This document shows, one piece after another, positions 44,045 through 53,175 of a stretch of DNA of 64,000 bases (position 1 is its first letter; every line of letters begins with the position of its first letter). The notes under the pieces are model-generated. The model had not been told where the DNA came from. It saw only the letters and a list, made by a program, of their open reading frames with translations, and searched no databases. This DNA comes from Robertmurraya korlensis (lineage in GTDB: Bacteria; Bacillota; Bacilli; Bacillales; Cytobacillaceae). Made by a program: the position numbers and the translations under genes. The stretch is taken from positions 226,107 through 290,106 of the forward strand of contig NZ_JAMBNS010000006.1 in the NCBI RefSeq assembly GCF_023715225.1, written 5' to 3'.

Positions 44045-44740
44045 ATGCTTTCAGAAATTAAAAAAGGCCTTATTGTGTCCTGCCAAGCATTAGAAGGCGA
44101 ACCATTGTATGGTTCAAACATTATGAAACGTATGGCTGATGCAGCCAAACGAGGAGGTGCTATAGGTATTCGGGCAAACGGTGTTGCTGATATTAAAGTG
44201 ATAAAAGAATATGTCAAACTTCCGATTATAGGAATCATCAAGCGAGAATATAATGATTCAAACGTTTATATTACACCAACCTTAAAGGAAGTAGAGGAAC
44301 TTGTTGAGGTGGGTGTAGATATTATTGCGACAGACGCAACAAATAGAATTAGACCAGGAGCAATCGACCTTGCCCTCTTCATGAAGGAAGCAAATAGACA
44401 TTTTCCTGAACAGAAATGGATGGCAGACTGTTCGACGTTTGAGGAGTGTTTAAATGCTCAAGAACTAGGATTCGACTACGTCGGAACCACCATGCATGGG
44501 TACACAGAAAGTACAAAAGGAAAAAAACTATATCATGATGACTTTCAATTTTTGAAAGATGTGGCTAGTGCAGTAAAAGTACCAATCATAGCAGAAGGAA
44601 ATATTTTAACACCCGAAATGGCTTCTAAGGCTCTTGAATATGGAGCCTATTCCGTAGTGGTTGGAGGAGCTATTACAAGACCTCAGCAAATTACCGAACG
44701 ATTTGTCGAAGAAATGAACAGGTCAAGGACAAGTATTTAA
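44045..44740 (+). CDS. nanE: N-acetylmannosamine-6-phosphate 2-epimerase
   Basis: NanE TIM-barrel, 231 aa, converting ManNAc-6-P to GlcNAc-6-P. Seen: [20 protein letters not shown] at the N-terminus, [48 protein letters not shown], and the C-terminal phosphate site [14 protein letters not shown] with [10 protein letters not shown]. The ATG at 44045 follows the DUF4127 stop by 1 nt with GAGGTGG ahead of it. NagA and NagB are not in this window and must come from elsewhere. No NanA lyase is nearby, so ManNAc, not sialic acid, is the likely entry point. Confidence 0.94.
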   Translation: MLSEIKKGLIVSCQALEGEPLYGSNIMKRMADAAKRGGAIGIRANGVADIKVIKEYVKLPIIGIIKREYNDSNVYITPTLKEVEELVEVGVDIIATDATNRIRPGAIDLALFMKEANRHFPEQKWMADCSTFEECLNAQELGFDYVGTTMHGYTESTKGKKLYHDDFQFLKDVASAVKVPIIAEGNILTPEMASKALEYGAYSVVVGGAITRPQQITERFVEEMNRSRTSI

Positions 44741-44769
44741 TAGACTGTTAGAGTTTGGAGGGGTTTTTT

Positions 44770-45669
44770 ATGTTGGGAGCCATTGAAGCAGGTGGGACAA
44801 AATTTGTTTGTGCAGTTGGTGATGAATTTGGAAACATTTTTGACCGGATTCAGATCCCCACTACGACACCAAATGAGACGATTCCTCAGGTAATTTCTTT
44901 CTTTCAAAATCATAAAATTAAGGCTATGGGAATAGGTTCTTTTGGTCCGATTGATATAAATGCAAATAGTCCGACATATGGAAATATTACTTCGACACCA
45001 AAGCAAGCTTGGGCTGACTATCCATTTGTCAAGGAAATAAAGAAAGCGCTATCATTTTCACTACCTGTGGGATTTAATACAGATGTGAATGCGGCAGCAT
45101 TGGGTGAAGTTTCGTTTGGAGCTGCAAAGGGATTGGACAGTTGCTTGTATATTACTGTCGGAACAGGTATAGGTGCTGGGGCTATCATTCATGGTAATTT
45201 GCTTGGGGGATATTCCCATCCGGAAATGGGACATATCTTGTTAAGGCGCCATCCTAAGGATGATTTTCATGGAAAATGTCCAATTCATAAAGATTGCTTT
45301 GAGGGGTTAGCAAGTGGACCTGCTATAGAAGAACGCTGGGGAGACCAAGGTGTAAATCTTTTCAGCAAGGAAGAGGTCTGGGATCTTGAAGGCTACTATA
45401 TTGCTCAGGCATTAATGCAATATATATTGATTCTATCTCCGAAGAAGATCATCCTTGGTGGCGGTGTCATGAATCAAAAACAGATCTTTTCTTCTATTTA
45501 TCTTTATCTTGAGAAGTTACTAAATGATTATGTATCGTTACCAAATTTCTCAGAGTACATTGTAAGTCCAGGTCTAGGAGACCGTGCAGGTATTACCGGA
45601 GCCCTTTTACTTGCTATGCATGCCTATCAAGAACAAAGTTGTAAAGTAGGGGACGGTAAGAATAAATAA
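44770..45669 (+). CDS. ROK family fructokinase/mannokinase (GmuE/YdhR type)
   Basis: ROK kinase, 299 aa. MLGAIEAGGTKFVCAVG is the phosphate-binding N-terminus; TVGTGIGAGAII follows. The sugar/zinc motif is HPEMGHILLRRHPKDDFHGK, CPIHKDCFEGLASGPAIEER, with the His/Cys zinc ligands typical of Bacillus fructokinases, which also accept mannose. It would make mannose-6-P from the mannosidase product for ManA next door. Start at the ATG 44770, 6 nt past GGAGGGG; the frame upstream to 44755 only reads through that box. Confidence 0.92.
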   Translation: MLGAIEAGGTKFVCAVGDEFGNIFDRIQIPTTTPNETIPQVISFFQNHKIKAMGIGSFGPIDINANSPTYGNITSTPKQAWADYPFVKEIKKALSFSLPVGFNTDVNAAALGEVSFGAAKGLDSCLYITVGTGIGAGAIIHGNLLGGYSHPEMGHILLRRHPKDDFHGKCPIHKDCFEGLASGPAIEERWGDQGVNLFSKEEVWDLEGYYIAQALMQYILILSPKKIILGGGVMNQKQIFSSIYLYLEKLLNDYVSLPNFSEYIVSPGLGDRAGITGALLLAMHAYQEQSCKVGDGKNK

Positions 45670-45737
45670 ATTCATATATTGATTAGTTTACCATTTTATA
45701 AATCTATTAGTTTTGCTATCTATGGAGGTATTCCAAT

Positions 45738-46682
45738 ATGTCAAAACAACCATTATTTTTTGAACCCATTTTTAAAGATAGAATTTGGGGAGGGCAACGA
45801 CTCACATCATTTGGTTATGATATACCCTCTAGTCGAACAGGTGAATGCTGGGCCTTTGCCGCTCATCGTAATGGAGAGTCCATAGTAAAGAGTGGTGAAT
45901 TTAAAGGCTTGACATTAGGACAACTATGGAAAGACCATCCCCACCTTTTTGGGAATTTAAAGGGGGATCGCTTTCCTCTCTTAACAAAAATTCTCGATGC
46001 TACACAAAACTTATCTGTACAAGTCCACCCAGATGATAATTATGCATTAGACAATGAAGGGGATCTAGGAAAAAACGAATGTTGGTATATTATTGATTGT
46101 GATGAGGGAGCGGAGATTATCTACGGCCATACTGCTCAAACAAAAGAAGAGTTTCAACGTATGGTTGTAGAAGGGAAATGGGATACCCTCCTTCGCAAAA
46201 TTCCCGTCCGACCAGGGGACTTCTTTTTTGTACCAAGCGGAACAATCCATGCAATTGGGGCAGGTATTATTATCCTAGAAACACAACAAAACTCTGACAC
46301 AACCTATAGAGTGTATGATTATGATCGAAGAGATCACAATGGTAATTTGCGAGAGCTACACCCTTCACAATCCATTGCAGTTACAAAGGTACCATCTGAA
46401 GAGCCTAAAAAAACTCATTTTCATAAAAGAGACGGAGATATGATAATCACTACCTTTGTAGAATGCGACTATTTCAACATGCACAAGTGGGAACTGCAAG
46501 GCACTGTAAATATAACAGAGAAAGATTTCTTTCTCTTAGTTAGTGTTATATCAGGAGCAGGTTTAATTAAACAAAATGATGAAAGCTATAGATTCAAAAA
46601 AGGAGACCACTTCATGCTACCATCTGGATATGGTGACTTTGAAATCTATGGGAAAGTTGAGTTAATAGTAACTCATTTATAG
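45738..46682 (+). CDS. manA: Mannose-6-phosphate isomerase, class I
   Basis: Type I phosphomannose isomerase, 314 aa, the size of B. subtilis ManA/Pmi. It converts mannose-6-P to fructose-6-P. Zinc ligands lie in LSVQVHPDDNYA, in the Glu of GKNECWYII, and in the His of FVPSGTIHAIG. It starts FFEPIFKDRIWGGQRL, the usual opening. Last gene of the glycan operon and functionally downstream of the GH38 and ROK enzymes. GGAGG lies 10 nt before the ATG. No clear terminator follows in the next 200 nt. Confidence 0.95.
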   Translation: MSKQPLFFEPIFKDRIWGGQRLTSFGYDIPSSRTGECWAFAAHRNGESIVKSGEFKGLTLGQLWKDHPHLFGNLKGDRFPLLTKILDATQNLSVQVHPDDNYALDNEGDLGKNECWYIIDCDEGAEIIYGHTAQTKEEFQRMVVEGKWDTLLRKIPVRPGDFFFVPSGTIHAIGAGIIILETQQNSDTTYRVYDYDRRDHNGNLRELHPSQSIAVTKVPSEEPKKTHFHKRDGDMIITTFVECDYFNMHKWELQGTVNITEKDFFLLVSVISGAGLIKQNDESYRFKKGDHFMLPSGYGDFEIYGKVELIVTHL

Positions 46683-46891
46683 AATGATTAAACAGGGTTA
46701 TAGCAACGATTGTAACGCACTTGAAATATTGGATAGGCTGTCCTTAATTGAGAGTCTATGAATTGGTAACCTTGCAAAGACATGTTGAAGCAACTTAAAT
46801 CGGAAGTACAAATGAAAATCATGCTTAAAGTTCGATATTACTGTAAATTCTAAACCTTCAATATATAATAAATAATAAGGAGGTTCGGAAC

Positions 46892-47872
46892 ATGAAAACA
46901 ATTCAAGTTACACAATTTGGTGGACCAGATAAATTAGAATTTAAAGAAGTTGAGGATGTAGTAGCAGGAAAGGGAGAGGTATGTGTCCGTTTATATGCAG
47001 CGGGAGTTAACCCGAGTGATACATACACATTATCAGGTACATATGCATTTAGTATCCCTCATTTGCCTTATACCCCAGGATTAGACGGTGCAGGGATTGT
47101 AGAGGCGATTGGAGAAGGAGTCACAAATGTTCGTGTGGGTGATCGTGTATTTATTGCGTCCTTAATACGAGGCAAAAGTACAGGAACATTTGCACAAAAA
47201 GTAGTATGTGATGCAAGCTTTGTACATCCATTACCTGACCATGTATCTTTTGAACAAGGTGCGGCATTAGGTGTACCTGCTTTAACCGCATATCGTGCAC
47301 TGTTTCAACGTGCCTGTCTGAAGCCTGGTCAAACCGTGTTTATTCATGGAGCCAGTGGTGGGGTTGGATTACAGATTGTGCAAATGGCAAAATCTCACGG
47401 TGCTAAAGTGATTGGAACAGCAAGCAAGCCGGAGGGTAAAAAAATGGTTCAGCAAGCTGGAGCAGATTTTGTCATTGATCATGTAACAGAAGAAACGATT
47501 GAAGATGTGCTAGCTTTACTGAATGGCAATGGACCAGATGTAATTATTGAGTTTTTAGCTAACAAGAATTTAGAAACAGATTTAAAGCTTATTGCACCAT
47601 TTGGTAAAATTGTAATTGTTGGAAATCGTGGTTCAATAGAAATAACTCCACGTCTTGCAATGCAAAAGGAATGTGATATTTTAGCAACAGCTCTTTGGAA
47701 TGCACCAAAAGAAGAATATGATCAAAGTATCCATGGTGTAATTGGTATGTTAACAAGTGGTGCACTTCGTCCTATCATTGGGAGAACTTTGCCTCTCCAA
47801 CAAGTGTCGAAGGGTTTTGAACAATTAGAAAAAGGTATAGGAAATGGTAAACTTATTTTAATAATTGACTAA
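46892..47872 (+). CDS. NADPH:quinone oxidoreductase-like zinc-free MDR protein
   Basis: Medium-chain dehydrogenase/reductase of the quinone-oxidoreductase (zeta-crystallin) type, 326 aa. N-terminal GroES-like fold with YAAGVNPSDTYTLSGTY and YTPGLDGAGIVEAIGEGVTN; the cofactor motif is FIHGASGGVGLQIVQMAK. The structural/catalytic zinc cysteines of alcohol dehydrogenases are absent. It ends with LEKGIGNGKLILII. Probably reduces quinones or alpha,beta-unsaturated carbonyls with NADPH. Strong AAGGAGG box; own terminator; no functional link to the neighbours is evident. Confidence 0.92.
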   Translation: MKTIQVTQFGGPDKLEFKEVEDVVAGKGEVCVRLYAAGVNPSDTYTLSGTYAFSIPHLPYTPGLDGAGIVEAIGEGVTNVRVGDRVFIASLIRGKSTGTFAQKVVCDASFVHPLPDHVSFEQGAALGVPALTAYRALFQRACLKPGQTVFIHGASGGVGLQIVQMAKSHGAKVIGTASKPEGKKMVQQAGADFVIDHVTEETIEDVLALLNGNGPDVIIEFLANKNLETDLKLIAPFGKIVIVGNRGSIEITPRLAMQKECDILATALWNAPKEEYDQSIHGVIGMLTSGALRPIIGRTLPLQQVSKGFEQLEKGIGNGKLILIID

Positions 47873-47899
47873 ATAGCTTGGATGAATCATCTTAAATAT

Positions 47900-47936
47900 A
47901 AAGATACTGGAATTAACATAAGTTTCAGTATCTTTG
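47900..47936 (+). terminator. Terminator after the quinone oxidoreductase gene
   Basis: AAAGATACTG (47900-47909) pairs with CAGTATCTTT (47926-47935) across a 16-nt loop. Confidence 0.7.
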
Positions 47937-48510
47937 TGTCGCTCGTCAATCAGTAATAAAAGAAAGGGGGTAATTTTATAATTTTCATTTTTCTAGTTTA
48001 CATAATATATTAGGAAAGTAGATACTTTGACTTATCGTTTAGTTTCCATAAATAGCGGTCCGGTATAGCACATTATTGAATACGACCTTAGAAATTATGG
48101 TCATTATAATACGCCATAATATCCTATATTTTAACCACATTTGGTAGCTGTAAACAATTTTTGGTATGGCTAGTAGGGGCCTTTCTTTAAAGTAGGCCTT
48201 CTTGTGATGTAGATTCTTTAATAAGAGCAACTCTACGCTACCAGAGAAAAAATCTATTGAACAATTGAGTAAAATTACATTCAATTATAAACAATTAAGC
48301 CTGGTATATCAAAGTTTTAGCATACTGTTAGTCAATCTAGATCAATTAAAATCAATTAAATAAAATAAGTCTGTGCATACATTGTACACATATTGGGTTT
48401 AATTTTTTCTGATTTTAGTGCGTTATAGAACTTCTATTAACACTAATCATGCTTTGTAAACATAAGCATAAAAAAGGCGATATACCGTAGTACACCGCAC
48501 AAATACCGTC
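47937..48510. other. Gene-free region with one copy of a dispersed repeat
   Basis: About 570 bp without a convincing open frame or ribosome binding site leading into one. It has a ribosome-binding-site-like AAAGGGGG at 47963 with no frame behind it, the 23-bp repeat at 48290-48312, and a weak GGGGCCT/AGGCC inverted repeat near 48176-48206. It looks like decayed sequence. Confidence 0.5.
48290..48312 (+). repeat. Dispersed 23-bp repeat, copy 2
   Basis: Same 23-bp segment as at 24878-24900 with one C/T difference. Similarity fades on both sides within a few bases. Confidence 0.6.
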
Positions 48511-49533
48511 TCATTTATTTGATTCTTGGGCCAAAGATTTTCTGTCAATCGCTTCTGGTTGTTTTTCTAACCATCCGTTTTTAACCATAATATTGAAAGA
48601 AGATGCACCACCCTCCATAGCATGAGTAAATGCTTTACTATAGTTTATAATTATATCCGATCTAAAGGTTGAACCCAATGATGCACCATAATAACTAAGA
48701 GCCGCATTTACTAAAAAACCTGAATGAAACATGATCAATTTGTCTGAAAATGGACTTACCGTAGAATCGGTAATCTCAGCATCCCATTTTTCAGGTATTG
48801 GTAAATGATCCTTTTGTAATAAATCGTCAAAGCTTTCGACATCTTTCCCTGCTAATTTAACGTGTTTTAACATAAAATTACGAACATCTTCATTCACCGC
48901 CACCTGACTAAATGCCAAAGCTAACGACCTGATAAATCCAGTTTTCATTGAATTAAAGAAGAGGGTGCTGATTTCTGAACTATTTAGTGGTCTTTTGTCT
49001 CCAATTAAATTAGAAATGAATCCTGGCGATTCCATAAATTTTGCACCATGAGGTGAAGGAATGGAGGGAACACTTGAATATTTTGGCTGTTTTTTAGCCA
49101 ATTCCACTATTTTTTGAAACAATTCCCTAGAAGAAACCATACATTCAAAAAAATAATTTTGGATATCTTTTCGCTCCGAGTTTGTAACAGCTAAACTATA
49201 AGCGGATAACCCATGAATTGTCATAATATAGGAGTAAAATAGTAAAAATTGGTCAGAAAACAGACGTGGGGCACTAATATTCACGTCACTCTCTGTGAAT
49301 CCTATTGGGATTTGAAAATTAGCACTCTTTAAGAATTCGGTGATGTTCTTAATATGGCTCTCAGCAAACTGAAATGATAGTTCTAAAATGGTTTCTATAT
49401 CTTTGTTTTCAACAATCTTAAGAAAATATTTGTAAACACAAATTGCCATGCTATCGCCCATATACTGAAGCCAAAGTGCAGATACTTCGGCTGAGGTTAA
49501 AAAATTGGTTTTTGTCCCCCTAATAATACTCAA
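48511..49533 (-). CDS. DUF3231 family protein
   Basis: Helical protein of 340 aa, recognised as DUF3231 by its two tandem ferritin-like halves. Each half starts alike: LTSAEVSALWLQYMGDSMAI and LNSSEISTLFFNSMKTGFIR. In each there is a later FSDQFLLFYSYIMTIHGLSA or FSDKLIMFHSGFLVNAALSY. The family is nearly confined to spore-forming Bacillaceae and has no established function; some members are sporulation-expressed. TTG start 7 nt after GGAGG. Transcribed alone, opposite to the neighbours. Confidence 0.87.
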   Translation of the reverse strand: MSIIRGTKTNFLTSAEVSALWLQYMGDSMAICVYKYFLKIVENKDIETILELSFQFAESHIKNITEFLKSANFQIPIGFTESDVNISAPRLFSDQFLLFYSYIMTIHGLSAYSLAVTNSERKDIQNYFFECMVSSRELFQKIVELAKKQPKYSSVPSIPSPHGAKFMESPGFISNLIGDKRPLNSSEISTLFFNSMKTGFIRSLALAFSQVAVNEDVRNFMLKHVKLAGKDVESFDDLLQKDHLPIPEKWDAEITDSTVSPFSDKLIMFHSGFLVNAALSYYGASLGSTFRSDIIINYSKAFTHAMEGGASSFNIMVKNGWLEKQPEAIDRKSLAQESNK

Positions 49534-49901
49534 AGGAATACCTCCATACTTCGTTTATAATTCTGAGATTATTTTGTGGAATTCATTGTTTAATATACGC
49601 GATAAATCTAAGGTATTATGATTAAATAGGTATTTTGGGATTAGTGTTTTCAGTAAAAATTATATTTTTAGGAATAATATTGGGTACGGTGTTGTTTAAT
49701 ATGCTTAGTGTAATTCCTGAAGTAATTATCTTTAATTCTTCTTTGAATTACTGAGTCACTATAACATTTATTTTATCAAAAACACAAATGACCAATGTCA
49801 AAAATAACCTGAGAAGTATAAGAACTGAAAATGATTAGCAAAGGGTTAAATAGGTAACATGTTTGAAAATTAATGGAGATCCAAAGCGAAGGGGGACTAG
49901 G
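49534..49901. other. Intergenic region DUF3231 / pssA
   Basis: AT-rich, 368 bp, no gene seen. A short direct repeat TTGTTTAATAT occurs near 49588 and 49692; meaning unknown. The frame opening at 49863 is a leader extension of pssA without its own ribosome binding site. Confidence 0.5.
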
Positions 49902-50393
49902 ATGTTTAATTGGATAGTGAGGGTGGTACCTAATCTATTTACAATTGGTAATTTATTGTGTGGTGTGCTTTCAATTACCAGTAATATGAACGGCTTATTA
50001 AAGCTATCATCCATTTTAATTTTCTGTTCAGCTCTTTTTGATTTTCTTGACGGGAGGGTTGCTAGAAAATTAAAAGTGAATAGTAATTTTGGGATAGAAT
50101 TGGATTCCTTAGCGGATATCGTGAGTTTCGGAGTGTCACCAGCTATTCTATTTTATACATTAGCAACTCCATCAATCTTTACTTCTTTAGCATTTGTACT
50201 GTTTCCAATAATGGGAGCTTTAAGATTAGCCAAGTTTAATATTAGTCCAACTATTGGATACTTTAAAGGATTACCTATTCCAGCTGCTGGGTTGACATTA
50301 GCTGGTATGGGATTATTTTCATATAGTAATGAATTAATTACGATAATTTTAGCCCTATTAATGGTAAGTCCTTTTAAGTTTAAAAAGCTTTGA
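49902..50393 (+). CDS. pssA: CDP-diacylglycerol-serine O-phosphatidyltransferase
   Basis: Membrane phosphatidylserine synthase, 163 aa, making phosphatidylserine from CDP-diacylglycerol and serine. The CDP-alcohol phosphotransferase motif D-G-x2-A-R-x8-G-x3-D-x3-D is complete (starting DGRVARKL). VPNLFTIGNLLCGVLSI is the usual N-terminus, and the hydrophobic helices match B. subtilis PssA. It is about 14 residues shorter at the C-terminus. Start at the ATG 49902 behind AAGGGGG; the frame extends upstream to 49863 without support. No psd gene follows, unlike in B. subtilis. Confidence 0.9.
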   Translation: MFNWIVRVVPNLFTIGNLLCGVLSITSNMNGLLKLSSILIFCSALFDFLDGRVARKLKVNSNFGIELDSLADIVSFGVSPAILFYTLATPSIFTSLAFVLFPIMGALRLAKFNISPTIGYFKGLPIPAAGLTLAGMGLFSYSNELITIILALLMVSPFKFKKL

Positions 50394-50865
50394 ATCCTTT
50401 AACAAAGGTAACATAAAATTTATTTATTAATGGTTACATAATATACTTACCTAACATACAAAGTTATTTTAAAACTCAGCAATATGTATAAAATAGAGTT
50501 TCCACTTTCGTCGAATACGCTTAATTTCTGACAATTCTATACTGTCAGACACCCATTTTTCTTACGTGGTATAGTTCAAAATATGTAAGTGGAGAAGGTT
50601 CTGAAGTTTACCTCGTTAAATAACATGATGTTTCAGAACCTATTAGCTATTAAATAATATGGGCAGTATCCATGTTATAAATGATAACTAGGTTTTAATT
50701 AAAAAGGAACCGCTTGGTAGTTTGAGAAGTCTACAGGTGGCCGGCAAAAAGGCATAACCCCTAAATTCCCTTAGTTAATTTATTTTGGGTTTCCTAAATA
50801 TCCATGGTTAATACTTCTATTACAAGTTTTATTTTCTATACAAGACTGCTCTTGGTAACATTCCT
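50394..50865. other. Intergenic region with two inverted repeats
   Basis: 472 bp without a gene. CTGACA (50529-50534) / TGTCAG (50543-50548) and the longer AGGTTCTGAA (50596-50605) / TTCAGAACCT (50632-50641) could form hairpins. Neither has a T-run. The second has a 26-nt loop. Confidence 0.5.
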
Positions 50866-51327
50866 TTATAGCAATATTTTTTCAAGAATTTCTTTTAATG
50901 TTACGTATATTTCATGATCTAACTTTTTGGCTAAAATTAGATCATAGGTTTTTTCATATTGGGGGAAAGTGGTAATCTTGCCGCCATAAAACATGTTTTC
51001 TATTACTGTTTTTATTTCTACCGTAACAACCCTATATTTTATTGTACCTTTGTAAATATTTGAGACTTTCCCCTCCCCGGTTACCTCGAAAGTACTGTTT
51101 TCCGCTATAATGTTCAAAACAACATAGGGATCTTCCTCTATATTCTTAGTACTGTCTGCATTATGGCCCACAGCAAAGCTAAGGAATCTCCCATTTTTAT
51201 GTGCAAGTAGCCATGAAATGATGCTAACAGTAGGTTGTTTAGTTTCTTTATTAATCGTAATTAGTGAAATGATTTTTTCGCCTTGTAAAAAATCAACCAA
51301 TTCTCTACTCAGTTGTTGATTTTCCAT
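50866..51327 (-). CDS. Pyridoxamine 5'-phosphate oxidase-like flavin-binding protein
   Basis: Split beta-barrel protein of 153 aa in the PNPOx-like group. Seen: LVDFLQGEKIISLITINKET, PTVSIISWLLAHKNGRFLSF, and DPYVVLNIIAENSTFEVTGE. Members bind FMN, F420 or heme; which one cannot be told. It lies 190 bp from the flavin monooxygenase on the same strand. It could supply reduced flavin, but the sequence is not that of a typical HsaB/HpaC reductase. ATG behind GGGGGAT. Confidence 0.78.
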   Translation of the reverse strand: MENQQLSRELVDFLQGEKIISLITINKETKQPTVSIISWLLAHKNGRFLSFAVGHNADSTKNIEEDPYVVLNIIAENSTFEVTGEGKVSNIYKGTIKYRVVTVEIKTVIENMFYGGKITTFPQYEKTYDLILAKKLDHEIYVTLKEILEKILL

Positions 51328-51518
51328 TATTATCCCCCTGTTACTTCTTTATTTTCTTCTCTGTGTATAAAGAAAGGGAAGAATTTCTTCCTCCCTTATC
51401 ATAAATTTGATTAACGAATTTAGCTCAAATTCTTAAAACCCCATATTTTATAAATACTATCGAATACTATTTTTGTTTATATTAGATGATCCTTATAAAC
51501 TAGCCAAAAAAACTAATG

Positions 51519-52724
51519 TTAAACAAGTAAAGTATTAGATTCTTGGCCTGCAAGTATACGACCATATAATTCTAATCCTGTAGTTGGTACAATTAGTCCA
51601 TGTTGAGGTGGTGTCTTTGCGTCCTTCATTATTCTTGATAATGTATTATTTTCAGAAATTACACTTCCTCCACCCATAGACATAAAAATGTCAACAGCTT
51701 CAGAAACTAGGCGGTTTGCGTAACTACAATCAGCCCTAACTTGAACTCTGCTGTTAAAGTCCATATAAACATCCTTTTGAGCCCATTTATCAATCTCATC
51801 AGCTGCCCTATAAGTAAGTAAGGAAGCGGCTTCAATTTTCATTACGGCTTCTGCCAATTGTAAATGAGTAACTGGAGCTTCAGCTTGTTTGTTATACCAT
51901 GTATATTGAATTCTACGACTTGGCAGTTTTTCAATAAAATATTCTTTAGCAGCAATCCCTAAACCTAGCCCTGGAGCCATTAATACTAATGCTGAAACAG
52001 GAATAAATGCTGATCGATATAAAGCTTGGTTTTGTAAATGCGTTGATGGATAATCGCCTTTAATTGCTTTTGATATAGAAGTTACCCAACTATTTGGTAC
52101 AAAAACATCTTCTACAGTTACACTATTGCTTCCTGTGCCTCGCATACTTATCGTATGCCAATCATCTAAAATTTTTACATACTTCTTAGGCAATAAAGCA
52201 GCTCCTAATCCTTCAGTTACTCCATTTTCATTGACTATTGGTATTCCTAAGAAGAAATAGTCGGCATGTCTAGATCCAGAGGCAAATCCCCATAAGCCTT
52301 TTTTGATATAAACGCCATCAGGTTCTCTTCTTACTTCACAATTTCTTGGTTCCAAAACTCCACAACAATTAACATCACCATCTTCACCAAATACAATCTT
52401 ATGTACCTCTTCAGTAAATGTAGTAGCAACCATCCAATTTACTACATTTATCAAGGAGGAAACCCAGGCAGTGGAACCGCAGCCCTTACCTAACTCTGAA
52501 ACAATATCAAGATACTGACGAAAATTTAATTGGTGCCCACCATATTTCTTAGGAGTTAGGATCTTAAATAGACCGGCCGCTTTTAATTCTGAAATTGTGT
52601 CTTGGGGGAGCATTCTAAGTTGGTCAACCTCTTGGACTCTCTCTTTTAGCCTAGGACTTACCTTTTTAGCACTTTCTAATAGCATTTGATAAGAACTACT
52701 TATTTCTACCATTTGCTCACTCAT
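51519..52724 (-). CDS. Flavin-dependent monooxygenase, oxygenase component (ACAD fold, HsaA/HpaH C2-type)
   Basis: Acyl-CoA-dehydrogenase-fold protein of 401 aa related to two-component flavin hydroxylases (4-hydroxyphenylacetate 3-hydroxylase C2 type, HsaA). Seen: LRMLPQDTISELKAAGLFKI, LTPKKYGGHQLNFRQYLDIV, GCGSTAWVSSLINVVNWMV, WGFASGSRHADYFFLGIPI, and IMKDAKTPPQHGLIVPTTGL. No acyl-CoA base motif is present, and the GCGSTAW stretch is characteristic of the hydroxylase branch. It would hydroxylate a phenol to a catechol using reduced flavin from a separate reductase. Start ATG 52724, 9 nt past GGAGG. Divergent from the FadR-type regulator and facing its palindromic sites. Confidence 0.9.
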   Translation of the reverse strand: MSEQMVEISSSYQMLLESAKKVSPRLKERVQEVDQLRMLPQDTISELKAAGLFKILTPKKYGGHQLNFRQYLDIVSELGKGCGSTAWVSSLINVVNWMVATTFTEEVHKIVFGEDGDVNCCGVLEPRNCEVRREPDGVYIKKGLWGFASGSRHADYFFLGIPIVNENGVTEGLGAALLPKKYVKILDDWHTISMRGTGSNSVTVEDVFVPNSWVTSISKAIKGDYPSTHLQNQALYRSAFIPVSALVLMAPGLGLGIAAKEYFIEKLPSRRIQYTWYNKQAEAPVTHLQLAEAVMKIEAASLLTYRAADEIDKWAQKDVYMDFNSRVQVRADCSYANRLVSEAVDIFMSMGGGSVISENNTLSRIMKDAKTPPQHGLIVPTTGLELYGRILAGQESNTLLV

Positions 52725-52774
52725 TAATAACAACCTCCAAAATTTTGATTGTAAAAAGCATTTGGTAATTCTTT

Positions 52775-52789
52775 ATAAATATTATTTAT
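52775..52789. promoter_or_regulatory. Palindromic operator copy 1
   Basis: ATAAATATTATTTAT, a perfect 7-1-7 palindrome, in the leader of the monooxygenase gene. Confidence 0.65.
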
Positions 52790-52801
52790 CAGATTTTTCT
52801 G

Positions 52802-52816
52802 TTAAATAATATTTAT
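52802..52816. promoter_or_regulatory. Palindromic operator copy 2
   Basis: TTAAATAATATTTAT, the reverse complement of ATAAATATTATTTAA, one base from copies 1 and 3. It lies just after the -10 box of the leftward promoter. Confidence 0.65.
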
Positions 52817-52982
52817 TTTCATTTAAAAACACATTTAATGATTTGTCAACAATAATTCGAATTCGCTAAAAACTTATAAATTATTAAAATAGAAGCGGAC
52901 CTGGATACTCATTATAGAGAAAGTTAATGATTAAGGTTATCAATATTACCTTTGAAAAAAAATTTTTTATATTGACAATAAA

Positions 52983-52997
52983 ATAAATATTATTTAT
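52983..52997. promoter_or_regulatory. Palindromic operator copy 3
   Basis: ATAAATATTATTTAT, identical to copy 1, between the -35 and -10 boxes of the rightward promoter. Confidence 0.65.
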
Positions 52998-53175
52998 TGT
53001 AATAGTCAGATAATTGTTATTAGCTTTTATGGGTCAAAATTTTTAAAAGGTAGGTGTTTATATAGACAGCTATTTATTATATTTCTTCGTTTAATAACTC
53101 TCCCAATACATTTAAATATAATGTATTCTGATTGTAATATTTAAAACTAGTATTAGTAGGAGGGTAAATTATCAA

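Larger units (their letters stand above)
52725..53175. promoter_or_regulatory. Divergent control region of the ring-cleavage cluster, with promoters for both directions
   Basis: Rightward promoter: TTGACA (52972-52977), 17-nt spacer, TATTGT (52995-53000). Leftward promoter: TTGACA read on the minus strand (52849-52844), 17-nt spacer, TTAAAT (52826-52821). Three copies of a 15-bp palindrome lie at or beside these promoters. Very AT-rich; no open frame of note. Confidence 0.65.

Noticed and set aside
45679..45885. 68-codon frame overlapping the start of manA
   Set aside because: Overlaps the conserved ManA N-terminus in another frame; it continues past the manA start without its own motif.
48176..48206. 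GGGGCCT/AGGCC inverted repeat
   Set aside because: Weak, interrupted pairing and no gene on either side for it to serve.
50866..51327. PNPOx-like protein as the flavin reductase partner of the monooxygenase
   Set aside because: Same strand and nearby, but the sequence is not of the HpaC/HsaB reductase type and a separate 190-bp gap intervenes; kept only as a possibility.
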